A DNA stretch of 64,000 nt from Chytridium lagenaria (Eukaryota; Chytridiomycota; Chytridiomycetes; Chytridiales; Chytridiaceae): contig JAHLKC010000013.1 in the NCBI GenBank assembly GCA_025449115.1, forward strand, positions 160,001-224,000, in the 5' to 3' direction. Below, one piece after another: positions 12,990-25,622 of the stretch. Every line of letters starts with the position of its first letter. The first letter of the stretch is position 1. The notes under the pieces are model-generated. The model was not told the DNA's origin and did no database searches. It saw only the letters and a program-made list of their open reading frames with translations. Position numbers and translations under genes: made by a program.

Positions 12990-13106
12990 ATGCAGTTTAT
13001 TCGTCCGAGGATGAGCGATTCGTACCCTGGCAGGAGGGGGTTGGTGATGAGGGAGGGTCAAACCTACTTCAACATTCATCCCCTGTTTCTGATTTGCGTA
13101 AGATAG
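12990..13106 (+). CDS. Possible small peptide gene or non-coding transcript
   Basis: A 38-codon frame, MQFIRPRMSDSYPGRRG and so on, lies directly downstream of a strong TATA box. A GTAAGA donor falls at codon 37 (13098). If spliced to the acceptor just before 13150, the frame continues as a Cys-rich tail for about 45 codons to a TGA near 13290. It is not basic enough for a ribosomal peptide, and no signal peptide is evident. The transcript might equally be non-coding. The evidence is the promoter and poly(A) signals on either side, not homology. Confidence 0.3.
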   Translation: MQFIRPRMSDSYPGRRGLVMREGQTYFNIHPLFLICVR

Positions 13107-13249
13107 CTGAGGGCGTTCTACCTGTATCTGCATTCCTCCCTTCTCCAGTCCCCATACCTCGATTTCTGTTGTCCATCCAGGCTGGTTCCCTTATCCCCTT
13201 GCCTTTGTATATCTATTGTGTGTAGGTCTTGGAGCATGCATGCTCATTC

Positions 13250-13255
13250 AATAAA
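13250..13255 (+). terminator. AATAAA polyadenylation signal
   Basis: A canonical AATAAA in TCATTCAATAAAACTG, about 330 nt downstream of the TATA box at 12916. It would define a transcript of about 0.3 kb. Confidence 0.35.
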
Positions 13256-13589
13256 ACTGTTATCGGAATTTACTAAACATCTGAATCTTTGATAACTACT
13301 TGACTGTCATGGTTCCTTCTTTCTAAAAAAGAAAAGAGTGCAACATCCTCTTTATCGAATAACGTCACAAGCATCCTTTAATGCCCATGAAAAAACTCCT
13401 CAATATTCCATCGTCTTTGGAGTTTGGATGTTCGAGTACTTGAATCTTGACCTCGCCGTCTTCGGACGTTCAGTTACTCCATCTAATAGTATGTCTACAA
13501 TTGTCATTCAAATTGTCACAGACCCTTTTTTTTTTTTTATTTTCTCGAAGTTTCGCTAAACCATCTCGTCGCCGTTGCCGTGCGGTTAT

Positions 13590-15092
13590 ATGAAAAGTTG
13601 GTCTTGGTTCATCGATACCGATTCGTGGATCACATGCCGTCTGCTATAAATGCTTTGGCATTTACACCAGATAGCGCTATTGCGGAAGTTAGAATACAGG
13701 TGTTGCTGGCATGCGCAAGGGAAAATGGTTATTTGGAGCTTTGAACTCGATTAGATGGCACTAGAAAGGGTTAGTTGTTCTTATTCATGGCAGGATCTTT
13801 CGAAAAGTCTTGTTTAATGAAATTTGTTGGGATTGCCGCGCTCTCCGAGCCAATATTTTTATTTTTCTGCTTACACCATTTTTTCCTAAAAGCGTGATGT
13901 TGCTTCACATGCTTCTGGAAGCTTTCAGCATTTTTTTATTATCTGCATCGACCTTCTTTCGACGTGTCAATCGTGTTTACTTAGCTCCGATATTATTTTA
14001 GGTGATTCCCAGTATTCTCGGAAGCACCATTGAAAACATTGTCTGGATCCGCCCGATTCCCGACACAGACTACCTCGCAAAAAAGACGCCTACGCGCTCC
14101 TCTTCCATCGCCATTCCTGGAAGCCTGTCCATCTGCTTCTCCCCTAACTCGAGGAAACTTGTTTCAGGAGGATGGGCGTTGTAAGGATTGTTGAAATATC
14201 AGAAGTGCTTTATGAGGGCGGTGAGGGAAATGTTGAAATTTTAGCGGTGTTTAAGCAGCATGCTGGGGAAGAGGGTATGGTTATTGAAGGGGAGGTTGGA
14301 GGTTCTAGGGGACGGAAGCTTCTGAGTTCTTTGGCAGTGAGCAGGGATGTACAGTGGTTGGCGACGGGAGACCTTGGCAAACAAATCCATATTGTTTTAA
14401 TTGATCCATTAAAGGTGGGATTTCTCCTATTCATAACTCAAGCTTTCTTACTATTTTATGTTTATTTGGATCCGCGGCTCAACTATATAATGTAATGACA
14501 GTACGACCACACGCTCCTCGCTCCGCTACTTTACATACGCATTCCACCGTACATCACCAATTTTCACGGTCACGACGTCCTCTAATGACTTTTATATTTA
14601 TGATGCTGATGAGGACCCGAGGTTGAAGGATTGTTCGAGAGAATAATTTCACCGCCTGCCCGATGTGTTTGTTTATAAAATTCAAGATTATAATAGGTAC
14701 GACTCCTTCCGTTAAGAGGGATGTTGATATGGTCTGGGAAAGCACTTACATTTGCCATATCGATTTGGAACAGGTTGCTTTTCCTTTTTTTATTATGACG
14801 GTCTCTTAAGTCAACTTTTTGTAACAGCCGAAAGGTTGACCAACGCACCGCCGACGACGTGATTCTGATATCTAATTCCGAAGATGACCAAGAATTTGAA
14901 GCATCCACCACTGAGAATATTGCACCCGTCTCTAGATGCAAAAGGTGGGATGAGTATCAGAGTTTGTTCACGATTAAACATCGTTTGGACCATTGATGTA
15001 GGTTGGGTTTGTCGGTGTCTGTAGAGTTTCCGTTGCTTTCTATTATTCCGAGGTTATCGCCTGAAATTTACAGGAAGTGGTACGGAAAATAA
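13590..15092 (+). pseudogene. UTP4: Decayed UTP4/cirhin (U3 snoRNP WD40 subunit) copy
   Basis: Both ends of the UTP4 family are recognisable. The start has HRYRFVDHMPSAINALAF then LACARENGYLEL; the end has VEFPLLSIIPRLSPEIYRK, then WYGK and a TAA. Between them are SSLAVSRDVQWLATGDL and FTVTTSSNDFYIYDADED. UTP4 helps assemble the small-subunit processome (t-UTP complex). Most of the N-terminal WD40 propeller is missing: from about 13740 to 14000 no WD repeat can be found in any frame. Joining the remainder needs several frame changes and passes in-frame stops near the C-terminus. Other genes here also carry single-base breaks, but only this copy lacks domain-sized sequence, hence pseudogene. 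UTP4 is essential in yeast, so an intact copy should exist elsewhere. Confidence 0.7.
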
Positions 15093-18000
15093 AAACGCGG
15101 CGTTGTTTTTCTTCTTCTATTTTGGGGGTGGTGGTTTTATTCCTTTTTCGTTTAAGATGATATTTGTTCTCTAAGTTTATTTCTCTTTTAACTAGATTTT
15201 CAATGTTTCTTTCCTTTTATGGAGTTGTTAAGGGCGGGTGTAAGGGCTTTCACACTTTCATGTTCGGTTTTTACTAGATCCCATACAGTCTGTTTGGCCT
15301 TTCATTATCTTGTTTGGGGTCGTGTTTTTTTCCCCACTGTGAATCGCGCATTGGAATAAATGGGGCGATTTTGTTATTTGATTTTAATTTCGTGAATGAA
15401 GGAGCGTATCTGACTAGGTAGACTTTCGGAATTCATCGACGTCGACATTCTTTTCTATTTTTCTTAAACGAGACGTCTCATTGTGTCAAATCAAATCTTC
15501 TCTATCAATATATATATCAAAATAGCATTTTTTCCATGTCCCTCACACATCTACCAAAAGCACTTTGCGAAGTGCAGCATGTACAAAGGTGACGGATGGA
15601 GGGGTGGATTGGAGGTTGTTTCAAGAAACTGATGCTTCTGCCTTGAACCAAATCCGACACATGAGATAAGCCTGCCCGTATAACCATGCCGGAATCTGGG
15701 CGATTGCGATCAAACATTTAATTGTGGTTGTTGATAAGGCTGGCTGATTCATATTTGCTATCACAAAATTCATAACTTTACGTGGGTGTTGCTCCAGTAT
15801 TTCTAACACGGACTTTAAGGCGATTTCGAAGCTGTAAAGGGTTTCTGCCCGATTTAAGTTGCTTTTAAACGAGAATTCATGACAGGGCCAGCATTAGCCG
15901 ATGAAAGGCTGACTGAAACGGGTGGATGCGATGTGTTGTTAAACAGTAAGCTTTCTAATCCTTTTCATCATGTAATTTACATGTTCGGTGGAGTTTTTTA
16001 AAAGTGGTGTTTTCCTGTGCGAGGCGATAAAAGGATGTATCCCAGCGTGACCTTTGTTTACACTCGAGGACTTTCAGCAATCAGCTAGAACTTTCTTGTA
16101 ACAAGTCGTCATACAACGACCACCGATGTCATCGTTGTATTTTTGTCATATTTTAATCCTTGGTCACGACTCCCTTCATTGTGTTTTTTTAAGGAGATTT
16201 TTGAAGACTTTGTGTGTCATTTTCGAAAGTGATGCGTCAAAATGACGTCTGGGAGAATGAAAGGTGCTTTAGGCGAGCAAAGTCGTAATGTGATGCCTTC
16301 ATTTTTGTTTAGAGGTAAACGACGTCTATCCTAATGATGGCCCTTGGTCGCAAGCTGCGTTTCGTATAAAATTATCTCGGAATTTGCTTGTTTCTACAAT
16401 TCGTGTTTACAATAATATGTCAGAATGCGACGATCTAGTGTATTTAAAACAGTGTTTCCTTATGTTTTGCAGGTCAAACATCGAACCTCATATTTGTACA
16501 ATCTGAGGTGATGTTGGAAAAGAAATGAATGGAAAAGAAATGGAATGGACTAAGTGAATAATTGCAATGAGGCAGGATTTCCACAGATGGAGGAGAAAGC
16601 TTCTCACATCCGAGCAAACCAAGCTTAGCCATTACAGCAGGGCCGCAGCCAACAAAGTTGGAAATCTTATGCGATGGCTGAGTGCTGACGTCCTCATGTA
16701 ATCAGCTCCACGCTGCATGGATTTTAACATTCTGGCTATCAGGAAGGCAAACGCGCAAAAGCTGACTATAAGCCTTTATTCTTGAGCCAAGCGAACTTGG
16801 ATCACAGGCAATCGTCACTGAATGTTTCGCCTATGATCATCTGGTTCGCCATTATACCTTGAGTATGCCACCCAAACGTATCCGCTTTTAGTGTGAAATG
16901 GTCCCTTTCTGTCTCTCGCATTGCTGGTTTGTTTAACATGAGCGGAGAATTGAGAACTCGAATCAAAAACCACCTCCGCCGTCACACAGCCTTTGGAAGT
17001 TATCACGTTGCGCATGAAGCATGCGCATCTTCCCAGACGACGGCGCTTGACGGCGTGCAGAGTTTTAACAGATGTCCGGCCTTTGAAGTTTGAACAGGTG
17101 GTTATAGGTGGTTACAGGGACGTGCCCAACAGTTTGTTTCGTGGTCTTTCTCTTAAGAATGGCTGTTAAAATTCCTTTCTTTTGTTTCGTTGTTCTTGCT
17201 TACGGAAATTTATGTGTTTCCACGTAACATTCTTCCAGTATTTTTAATAGAAAGCTTTTATTTTTCGAATGTTAAACAAAAAGAAAAAGGATCAAGAGCT
17301 CACGACTCAAGAGGTGCAATTCGATTTTCCGGCAATTTCCGACCGCCTTTCGGGTTTGTCTAAAAAAGGAAAAGGATAGATGGGCGATCTTTTTCTTCTT
17401 CGCCGATCTTTTCTATTGGACGGACGATGCAGGGGATCGAACTTTATCGGGACGAAGGCAACGTCTTTTTTGTGAAATTGATTCGTCGTTGGTCTCACAA
17501 AGGCCCGGAACCTCTTTTCTTTGTCATCCTCTTCGGCTCTTTTCGTTTTTTCTCCTCATCAACTGTCTGGTTCAAGAGAAAAAGGGGTTACTTCATTCAT
17601 GTCTACCTTTGATATCTACCTGCCAAGTCTTGGATAGAAATTTCCCACACATTAAACACAACCCGCAACTTCATACCAAATCACATACTAATAAATAATC
17701 AGTGAGTAACTGACGCGTTCACCACACTCTCATATATTTTTTTTCTCCTGCGCCATCATTGACTATCTGTTCCCGTTAATGAATAGCTTCCCTGTTATCA
17801 GTTAGTAAAGCAGTTAACGTTCACATATCAGCAGGTATAAACCTGGATGCTCTCCGCCAATGAGAATGCAAGGCCGATCACAAAATTATTTTGAAATGTT
17901 TGTTTTGCCAATGAGAAATAAAGAAAATAAACAATAATAATAATTAAATAATGGAACAGACAACTTTCTTGCCCTCTGCTGCTGCTTCCCCACCTTTTTT

Positions 18001-18337
18001 CTGCTTCTGTTTCTTTCATTCTTCTTCTTCTCTCTTCTCTCTTCTCTCTCAGCTCCTTCCATAAAAAGAAAAGAAAATGAAAAAACAATTAATAAAAAAA
18101 TAAAAATAAAATAAATAATAATAATTAATGTACAGAAATTATTATTATTATTATTAAATTAATTATTAATAATTAAATAATTTTTTTTTTCTTCTACGTT
18201 GATCCTTTTCCCCCTTTCCCCCCCCCCAAAAAAAACAACTCTTTTCGACTCATTCAAGGCCGTCATCAGCCATCACCAACATACCATAAGCTAAAAAAAA
18301 ACACTATTCACTTTAAAAATATCATCACCACCATCGC
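15093..18337. other. Gene-poor stretch with one coding-like relic
   Basis: Intergenic DNA upstream of the WC-2-like gene. It includes a homopolymer and TTA-repeat zone at about 18080-18230. The one coding-like piece is on the minus strand at 15615-15855, listed separately. Other frames are short and featureless. Confidence 0.5.
15615..15855 (-). other. Isolated coding-like relic, unrecognised
   Basis: A minus-strand frame reading AETLYSFEIALKSVLEILEQ, followed by HPRKVMNFVIANMN and AIAQIPAWLYGQAY, about 75 codons of well-composed helical protein. It has no start codon or upstream exon I can identify and ends in stops on the 3' side. It may be the tail of a lost gene or a short unrecognised exon. 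Confidence 0.25.
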
Positions 18338-21300
18338 ATGAGCAGCCATCATCAACAACAGCAACAGCAGCAGCAGCGTTCAGGGAGGAAAATAGACAAG
18401 GATGCAAAGGATGGCAACTTTGGGGCGCTATCTGAAGGATCGGCGGAGGATCGGCGAAGCACTCAGTCGATCACCTCAACCACGCATACTTTTGAAAGAC
18501 CTCACTCCCACGCCTTGCCTGCATTCGACAGTAGACCACCACCCATTGGAGTGCATCAGTCCGCGTCTGCACGCTCCTCTTTTGACGACGGTACAGCAAG
18601 TAGCAGCAGCAGCTTTGCCATGAACTCAAATCAGGATTCATCCATGTCATCTTCTTCCTCCACCTTGTCTGCTGCGGGAAGGAACCGTCGCTCATCTCAA
18701 CTACAACACGCACACAATCCACTCCATATCACATCCAACTCGACTGACGTCAACATTGGTGAATCCGAAAGCCCCTTATCTGCTGGCACCACTGGACATC
18801 CCCACCACTCTCTAAACTCGAATTCCAATTATCACAACCACAACAACAACGCCAACAGCAACAACCGTTCGGAGGGACTTTCAACAACTATCTCCTCGAA
18901 TTCCTCCTCTCAGCAACAGCAGCATTCTCAGTCTGGATTTTTCCCCTCTCAGCAACCCACAAATTTGCCACCAACTACCTCAACCACAACCACCTCGACA
19001 CAGGGAAATGCACCACAGCAGCAGCACCAGACCGACTCCATTGCAAACCTTCAGCGCTTGCATAGGACGCAACTAATGCTGCTTAAGCAGGCACAGGACA
19101 GGGAAATGAGCCAAATGAGCGTGCCGTGGGGATCTTCGTGGGAGTCGGACATGCGGCAGTCGTCCAGGAACTCTGCCGAGCCTCCGTCGTCAACCACACC
19201 GGCATCGGGAGGTGGGAGCAACATGTCTGCTGCGACTACAACACGAACAGGAGCACAGGCCGTGCCAAAGCTCCACCCGCACCTGCATCAGCAACAACAG
19301 CAGTCTGCGCCACAAACCTCTTCATCTTTGAGTGGTTCATCCTCCTACTTTGGGCAAATGTCTGGTTCTTCTGGCAACAGCAGTAGCAACATCAGCGGTG
19401 GAGTTCTTCTGGGCGGATTAATTCATACTCAACCCTATCCTCCACTTCCTATACCCAATGAAGCCTCATCCACGTCGAATCTCCAACGACAAGATGCGTT
19501 GGCTGCACGCGCCAGCTCAGAGTCTCTTGCCATTGGATCTGAGGCAACGAGTCCAGCTGCTGATAACGATGACCAGGATTCCGTTATGGAGGATGCGTCT
19601 GCTGAAGACGATGGGACGGCCATGGACGAGGGAGCTGACGAGGGAGCTGAGGATTCAGAGGAAGCTAACCCAGGTGGCCCTTCAGCTTCTTCGGATGAGG
19701 TTATGATGATGCTCATGACTATGATGCAAAAAGCACCAGTCCTCTCATCTCCCGAGGTGAGCCCAGCGACAGCCAGCGCGCCCACCAATTTCCCTGGAAT
19801 GGATTTCGCGAACGCTCTTCAGCAGCATCAGCAGAATTCGCAGAGTTCCCGGAATTATGGCGCGAATTCGTTGAATATGATGAACTTGGATCAACCCCAA
19901 GCTGGGATTGGGAGGTCTGGGGTTCGTGGAGGGCGTTATGGGGGCGTTATGATGGGAGCGGAGGCTGGGAGTATGTCGTTGGATGGGGAGCGACGTGGAT
20001 CCATGCAGTTGTCGTCCATGAGTGGGATGATGCCGTCTCCTTCTCAGGGGCCAACATTGGGGAGTGGCATGTGGGGAGATCGCTCTGCCTTAGATATGGC
20101 GGATTACCCTGGCCGTCTCTCCACTCCTTCATGGCTTCACAATGACCTTGATGAATTCATTACTTCCTCTCCTCCGCCTCCTCCCCCAAACACCGCTCAA
20201 CAAAATGACCAACAACAACAACAACAACAACAGCAGCAGCAACAACAACAACAACAACATCACCACCATCAGTACCATCAAAACTCATCCTCAACAAACG
20301 CTTCTTCCAACCCCTCTCTTTCCAACAACCGATCCCATTCATCACAATCACAAGGCCAGTCTCAACAACGTCAACAACCCGCCAACTCAAACTCCTCCAA
20401 CTTCGAACGCCACAAGAAAAGCTAACGACCTCCCACCGACCATGTCCGCCGCCGCCGCCAAAGAGGTTATGCTCTTGATCCAAGCCAGCAATTCAGACGA
20501 ATCATCTAACCGTGGTGACTCTGAGACGGATCATAACGGTAGTGGGCTTGAAGGAGGGAACGGATCGTCTGGGAATGATAATGGCACGCAAGATGGTGCT
20601 GACGCTGGTTCTTCGTCTGGTGGAGGTTCGGTTCACCATCATCACCATCATCACCACCATCATCACCATCGTCGCATCGTCGGGATTCGACGTCGGCCAC
20701 ACCGCCCTCTGCTTCTGACAATACGCGGGATAGTAGTAGCGGGAGCAGTGGGAGGGTGAGATGTCGAGTGGAGGAGGGGATGCGGGAAGGGAAGTAAAAG
20801 AGGAAACGGCGGGTTTGAATATGAAGAAGCAAATTACCACGCAGAGTAATCTGTGGCTGCGTCCGCGAACAATTCTACTAAGAACACTGCGACGGGGTTC
20901 GAGAGTGCTGGAACGTCAAATACGACCTTGGATTTCAACGAAAATGCGAATAGTGAACATAAGGCAAGTTGAAATTTTCAACTGTAGTAGAGATGTTACC
21001 CACATTCCCAAGCCTTTTTCTTTGTTATTGTTTGAGACGGTACTGGGCATATATGTGTGCCAGTTGCAGAGACTAACCAAAATTAAAAATTACGTTATCA
21101 ATTTTTTTGTTATTCGCCCTATTTTATCATACCCTTTATTTCTCCCACTCTGCCTTAATTTTCTCCTTTTTATATTATTTTTTCGTAATGGGCGGAAACG
21201 TTTTACTCATCATATAGGATCTCTGGCTAACTTTCATGACGACGTCTCTCAGGCGCTTCACCAAGACCGTTCACGTTTCGCGTCCGGCGCATCATCCATT

Positions 21301-24300
21301 GTCCTCGTCATACGGTAACGCCGCAGCGGCGATCAGTGGATTGTTTACAGATAATGATTCGGCGATGTATGATTTTGACTTTTATGGACTTGGTGGAGAC
21401 CCTGGGGGCTTGGGTATGGGATTGGACGGAGCGAGGGTTGGGGCGGGGCTTTTCAAACCCTCCGGCTTCTATGAGGCCGTTGGGAGGATCGGGAATCAAC
21501 AGCAGGGGTCGCAGGGGTCGAAAATAGGGTTGATGGATTCGAATTCTGCGTCACATGATGCAAATAAGGTATGCTTCTATCTTTGTATATTTTCGAGTGA
21601 TGTTCTATGCTTACCACCTTTTTTTTTTGTGATTAGCGTCAGTCTTCGATGGAACCACTTGGTATGCTGTCTCAACTATCCCCCAAGAAAGAGCTCAACT
21701 CGAACACCACCAGCAATATTTTGCGCAACAAAACCTTCAACCCGAAAACGCTTTAAAGCGTGCCCAAGACATTCTTCTCCACCGTCGTCAACAAGCCAAC
21801 GCCCTGCAGCAGCAGCAGCAGCAACAGCAGCAGGCAATATCACCATGAACAATGACTCTGAATGCGTACGAAAACAGCTTTTAGATGTTCAGAGACATCG
21901 CATGGATGATGTGGATGCATGGACGGTTGATCCGTTTGTATTTTTCAGAGGACGATGACATGGGGGGTGCGAATTTAAAGGGCGGGAATATGGGACCACC
22001 TGGGTTCCTTGACATGAATTCTATTCAAGGATTTGGGAGGGTCGAGTCGAGTAACAGTCTTGAACCGCTCATGAATCAAGAATTTAGGGGTATGCTGGCA
22101 TGAATCCTATGAGCAACGAAGGCGGGTACGCGATGCCGCAGACGATTACGATGGAGCAAGCATCAAGAAGTCAACCCCCTCCTGCGCCTTCTACCAACAT
22201 GTCGGGGACAACGGCTGCCAACACGTCTGACGCGGCTGAGGCTGCGCAGATTGTCACGTTGGAGGAACTCGCTAAGAGAGTTCAGGAATCCGCTGCCGAG
22301 GTTATGGCGACCGTGCATGCTCTTCGAAGGGACCGTGCTGCAAGACTCACACCTGGTGCTTCTACGGGAGAGCCTCAACCGTCCTCTCTTACAGGGCCGT
22401 TTCCTGATTTCGGCCAGCAGATGCAGCAACAGCAGGGAGGGTTTGAGATATCATCTGGGATGCCGGCGAAGTCGCCTTCACCTCCTCCTATTGCTCCAGA
22501 GATGACAGAATTGCCCAGACAGGGGATTGCGGTGACAAATCATTTTACGGCGAATCCTGATTCGTTTTCACGGTTGATACCGCATCTCGATTTTGCTGTT
22601 GGCGTTAGGGAAGGATACGGTGATTTTGTATGCTTCGCCCAGCGCGATACATTTTTTGGGGAATCCGGATGATTTGCTTGGGAAAAAGTTGAAGGATTTG
22701 ATTCACCCTGATGATGCGGGGACGCTTGTAACTGCGATTGATAGTGGGTTTAAGGAGGGAACTGGGTTTACTATTTATGTGAGGGTGAAGGATCCTCCTA
22801 CTGATCGGAGTTTGAGCCTAGTTGTGATGGGAAGGGTTTAGGGTCACCGAGTTTACGGGGTGATTATGCCGATGGGGCGGATGGGACGCAATCGAGAAGA
22901 CCATCGATGGCCGCTGGTGGGAATGGGAGCTCAAAGATAGAGGATCCAGGTGGAGAAAAGAGATGTGATATTCTTGATACTCGGAAGGCCTGTTGTTGAT
23001 GTTGACACCGGGACTGTTGTCTATATGTTGCAGGTTGGGAGGAGTTATCACACGAGAGGGAACGTGACAACGGATCATGCATGGTCTATGAGGTTGGAGA
23101 ATGCAAGGCTGAGGGCTTTGTTGGAGGAGGAGTTGAGGTCTCGAGGGGTGGATCCGAAGACACACCCGCTTCTAGAAGAGGGCCCGACTGGGGAGATGCT
23201 TTTGAATGATGATTTACCAGCCGGGTGGGAAGGGGATGCGGGTCATCAGAAAGACGCGACGAACCCTGCTGGACTTGGGGGTATTGCGTTCCCACAGCCA
23301 CCACCACCACCACAGCGACGGAAACCGTCTGGAAGTGGTGGAGAAGTGACAACCAAGACGATGATCTTTAACGTGCCTGAGCAACCGTTGATGTCGCATC
23401 TCCAACAAGGGCCTGATACTCAGAACGTGAAGGAGATGAAGGGGCCACCTGCGCGATCTTCGCCGGGTATTGAGCCACCTCGTATTTCACATTACATGGG
23501 TCCCCCTTCTCTCCACCAGCAACAACATCAACACGCGCGTTCAATGCCTCATCAACTCAACACCTCATCTAACCCTTCATCGTCACTCACATCACCGGCT
23601 TCAGCAATGTCGCCACATCTTCATCATCATTCCCTTCAGGGAGTGGGCCGTCGCCGATTTTGTCGCATCCGCCGAGACCGACGTCGGCTTCGTCGGCGAC
23701 GTCGGGGAAGAAGGTAACGCAGCCTATGACGGCTGTACCATTGGCTTTCCCACCGGGGCGACCAAGATGGCGTTGCCTATGGCAAGAGGTGGAACGGGAC
23801 ATAAGAGTTCGGCGACGAGTTCGGGGTCTGTTGGGGCGAGTTCTTTGAACCAGGTTGCTGGGGGTGCGGCGACGAAACCGGCTCGGAAAAAGGTTAGGAT
23901 CTTGTTTCTTTTCTCTCGAATGGCTTTTTTTAAATTTATTTCTCTATTTTATTTTTCGGGCTTTACTCACATGTTTGTCCTTTTTTCAATTTTTAAAGCA
24001 GAAGGTAAAGATACCTAAGGAAGATCTGTTTTGTAGACGGTGTGGGACGACGGCGTCGCCAGAGTGGAGGAAGGGACCTGATGGACCTAAAACGTGAGTA
24101 TTGAGATCTTTTCTGACTTATTCACTTTTAGAAAAATGAGTCCTTTTCCATCTTTCGATTGTTTTTCGCGCGGAGGGTTTTTTACTCATATATATACTTT
24201 TCTCCCTTAGGCTTTGTAACGCTTGTGGTCTTGCGCATTCCAAGAAACAGCGCAAGGATACCCTTCGTATTCAAGCTGCAGTTGCAGCTGCCGGTGGTCC

Positions 24301-24676
24301 TACTTCACCTAGTCCCACCATGTCGACAGGGGCTCCCGATCCTGGCATGATGTCGGCTGCAGCGGCCGCGGCTGCTACGGCCGCACATAATGGTTTGATG
24401 GCGGTACGTAACGGTATGAGCGCACCAATGCAGCTCACCATGCCACCACCGCCTCAAAACGTGAACAACGGCAACGCGAATAATGCAAGCAATGCGGGAA
24501 ATGCGGGCAATGCGAACAATGCAGGCAATGCCAGACTTGGACCACCGGCACCTCCTTCTGGGTTCCAGGGAATGGGTAATGCGCAGAATGCGGCGATGCA
24601 TCAGCATATGTTGCAGAGACCGATATTGCCTCATCCGCCGGCGGCCGGCCCTCCGCAGTGGCCACCACATCAGTGA
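18338..24676 (+). CDS. White-collar-2-like PAS/GATA zinc-finger transcription factor
   Basis: The C-terminal half is clear. A PAS domain is encoded about 22560-22820 (YASPSAIHFLGNPDDLLGKK, then DLIHPDDAG). Next is the WC-2/MadB-type segment after PAS (RLENARLRALLEEEL, about 23090). A GATA finger is split by an intron at 24094-24210 (CRRCGTTASPEWRKGPDGPK, then LCNACGLAHSKKQRK). Its C-X2-C-X18-C-X2-C spacing is that of white-collar fingers. No LOV flavin motif is present, so WC-2-like (the photoreceptor partner) fits better than WC-1. The first 700 codons are low-complexity Q, S, N and His tracts and could be a separate gene. Introns: 21569-21636, 23893-24001, 24094-24210, and a possible GC-AG intron at 20964-21217. 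At least eight one-base frame breaks occur. Role inferred: light-responsive transcription. Confidence 0.75.
20209..20264 (+). repeat. CAA/CAG trinucleotide repeat (poly-Q, then His)
   Basis: Mixed CAA/CAG codons encoding about 16 consecutive glutamines, followed by CAC/CAT codons. A second His-rich run of 12 codons lies at about 20635-20670. These lie in the low-complexity region of the WC-2-like gene. Confidence 0.8.
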
Positions 24677-25622
24677 TGAGTTAGCTTTGGGGAAAGATTG
24701 TTGGAATGTTGTTTTTTATTTGGGTATACCTCTGCGGCCGTTTAGCATGTGTTTGCTGAGCGGAGGCGTAGTTTTGTGATGCATTTTTTGTTTAATTTAC
24801 CCCGCCTTTAGTGTTTGTGCCGTACTTTGTGTTGGCCATGATATGTTAAGTTCCACACCCTTGAATGTTGTGATGGGTGTGCTCTTTTTTCTCTCTTCTC
24901 AATGTGTATTGTTTTGACGTTCTCAAGTTCCCTGTTTTGTTTAGCTTGAATATGGGTGTTGTTTTTGTTTTTTTTTGAAGTTCTCTCTTTATCTCTCTCT
25001 CTCCACCCCTCCTTTATTTTTTCGTGTCGGTAGATTGACGTGCGGCTTTTTAATTTTAAATGTTAAGAGTTCTGCATGGTTATTTTCTCTGTTTTTTTTT
25101 TCTTCGTTTTTTCCTTTCCTTAGTTTGGTTCTTGATTATCACCGACGCCCCCCCCCCCCCCCCTCTTTTTTTTGAGTGTACATTTGGGGGGACGTGGGTA
25201 TAGCCTTTTCATCTTTCATTTTAGCATCATGTTTTTTGTTGATTTTTGTTGAAGTATCTATCCTTCATCTCTCGTTCTCACCACGTCCATCAAACATGAA
25301 ATATGAAAAGTTTTTGTTTGTGATGAGAATAATTTTGTGGAGACTTTTTTTTTTCTTTTCAAAACCTTTACACTCTTGTTTTGGAGGAACCATGTCGGGT
25401 GGTTCGACAACAGCAGGTAATGCGATGGAGGATGGAATGGGAGGATGGGAGCATATAGACATGCATGGAGGAAAAGAATAGGGCTTGTTGCCTGTGCTTA
25501 CGTCTGTGAGTTGTGTGTGTCGGGGGAGGGGAAGTGTTGCTCGGTCATCTATCGTAGTCTCCAGCATTCAAAGACATCATCAGTCTCTAACATGTCTTTT
25601 CACACCTCTAGAACTACCGCCA
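24677..25622. other. Intergenic region with upstream ORF and poly-C tract
   Basis: The 3' UTR of the PAS/GATA gene and the 5' flank of the next gene, T-rich, with a 16-nt C run at 25148-25163. A 29-codon upstream ORF (25392-25481, starting MSGGSTTAGN) precedes the main ATG at 25623. A splice-acceptor-like CACCTCTAG at 25611 suggests a 5' UTR intron. Confidence 0.4.
25148..25163 (+). repeat. 16-nt poly-C tract
   Basis: A run of C in the T-rich spacer between two large plus-strand genes. It resembles the 23-nt C tract after the W2 gene. Confidence 0.8.

Noticed and set aside
18338..24676. White-collar-1-type LOV photoreceptor
   Set aside because: No flavin-binding Cys motif of the NCRFLQ type is present in any frame; a single PAS plus GATA points to WC-2-like.
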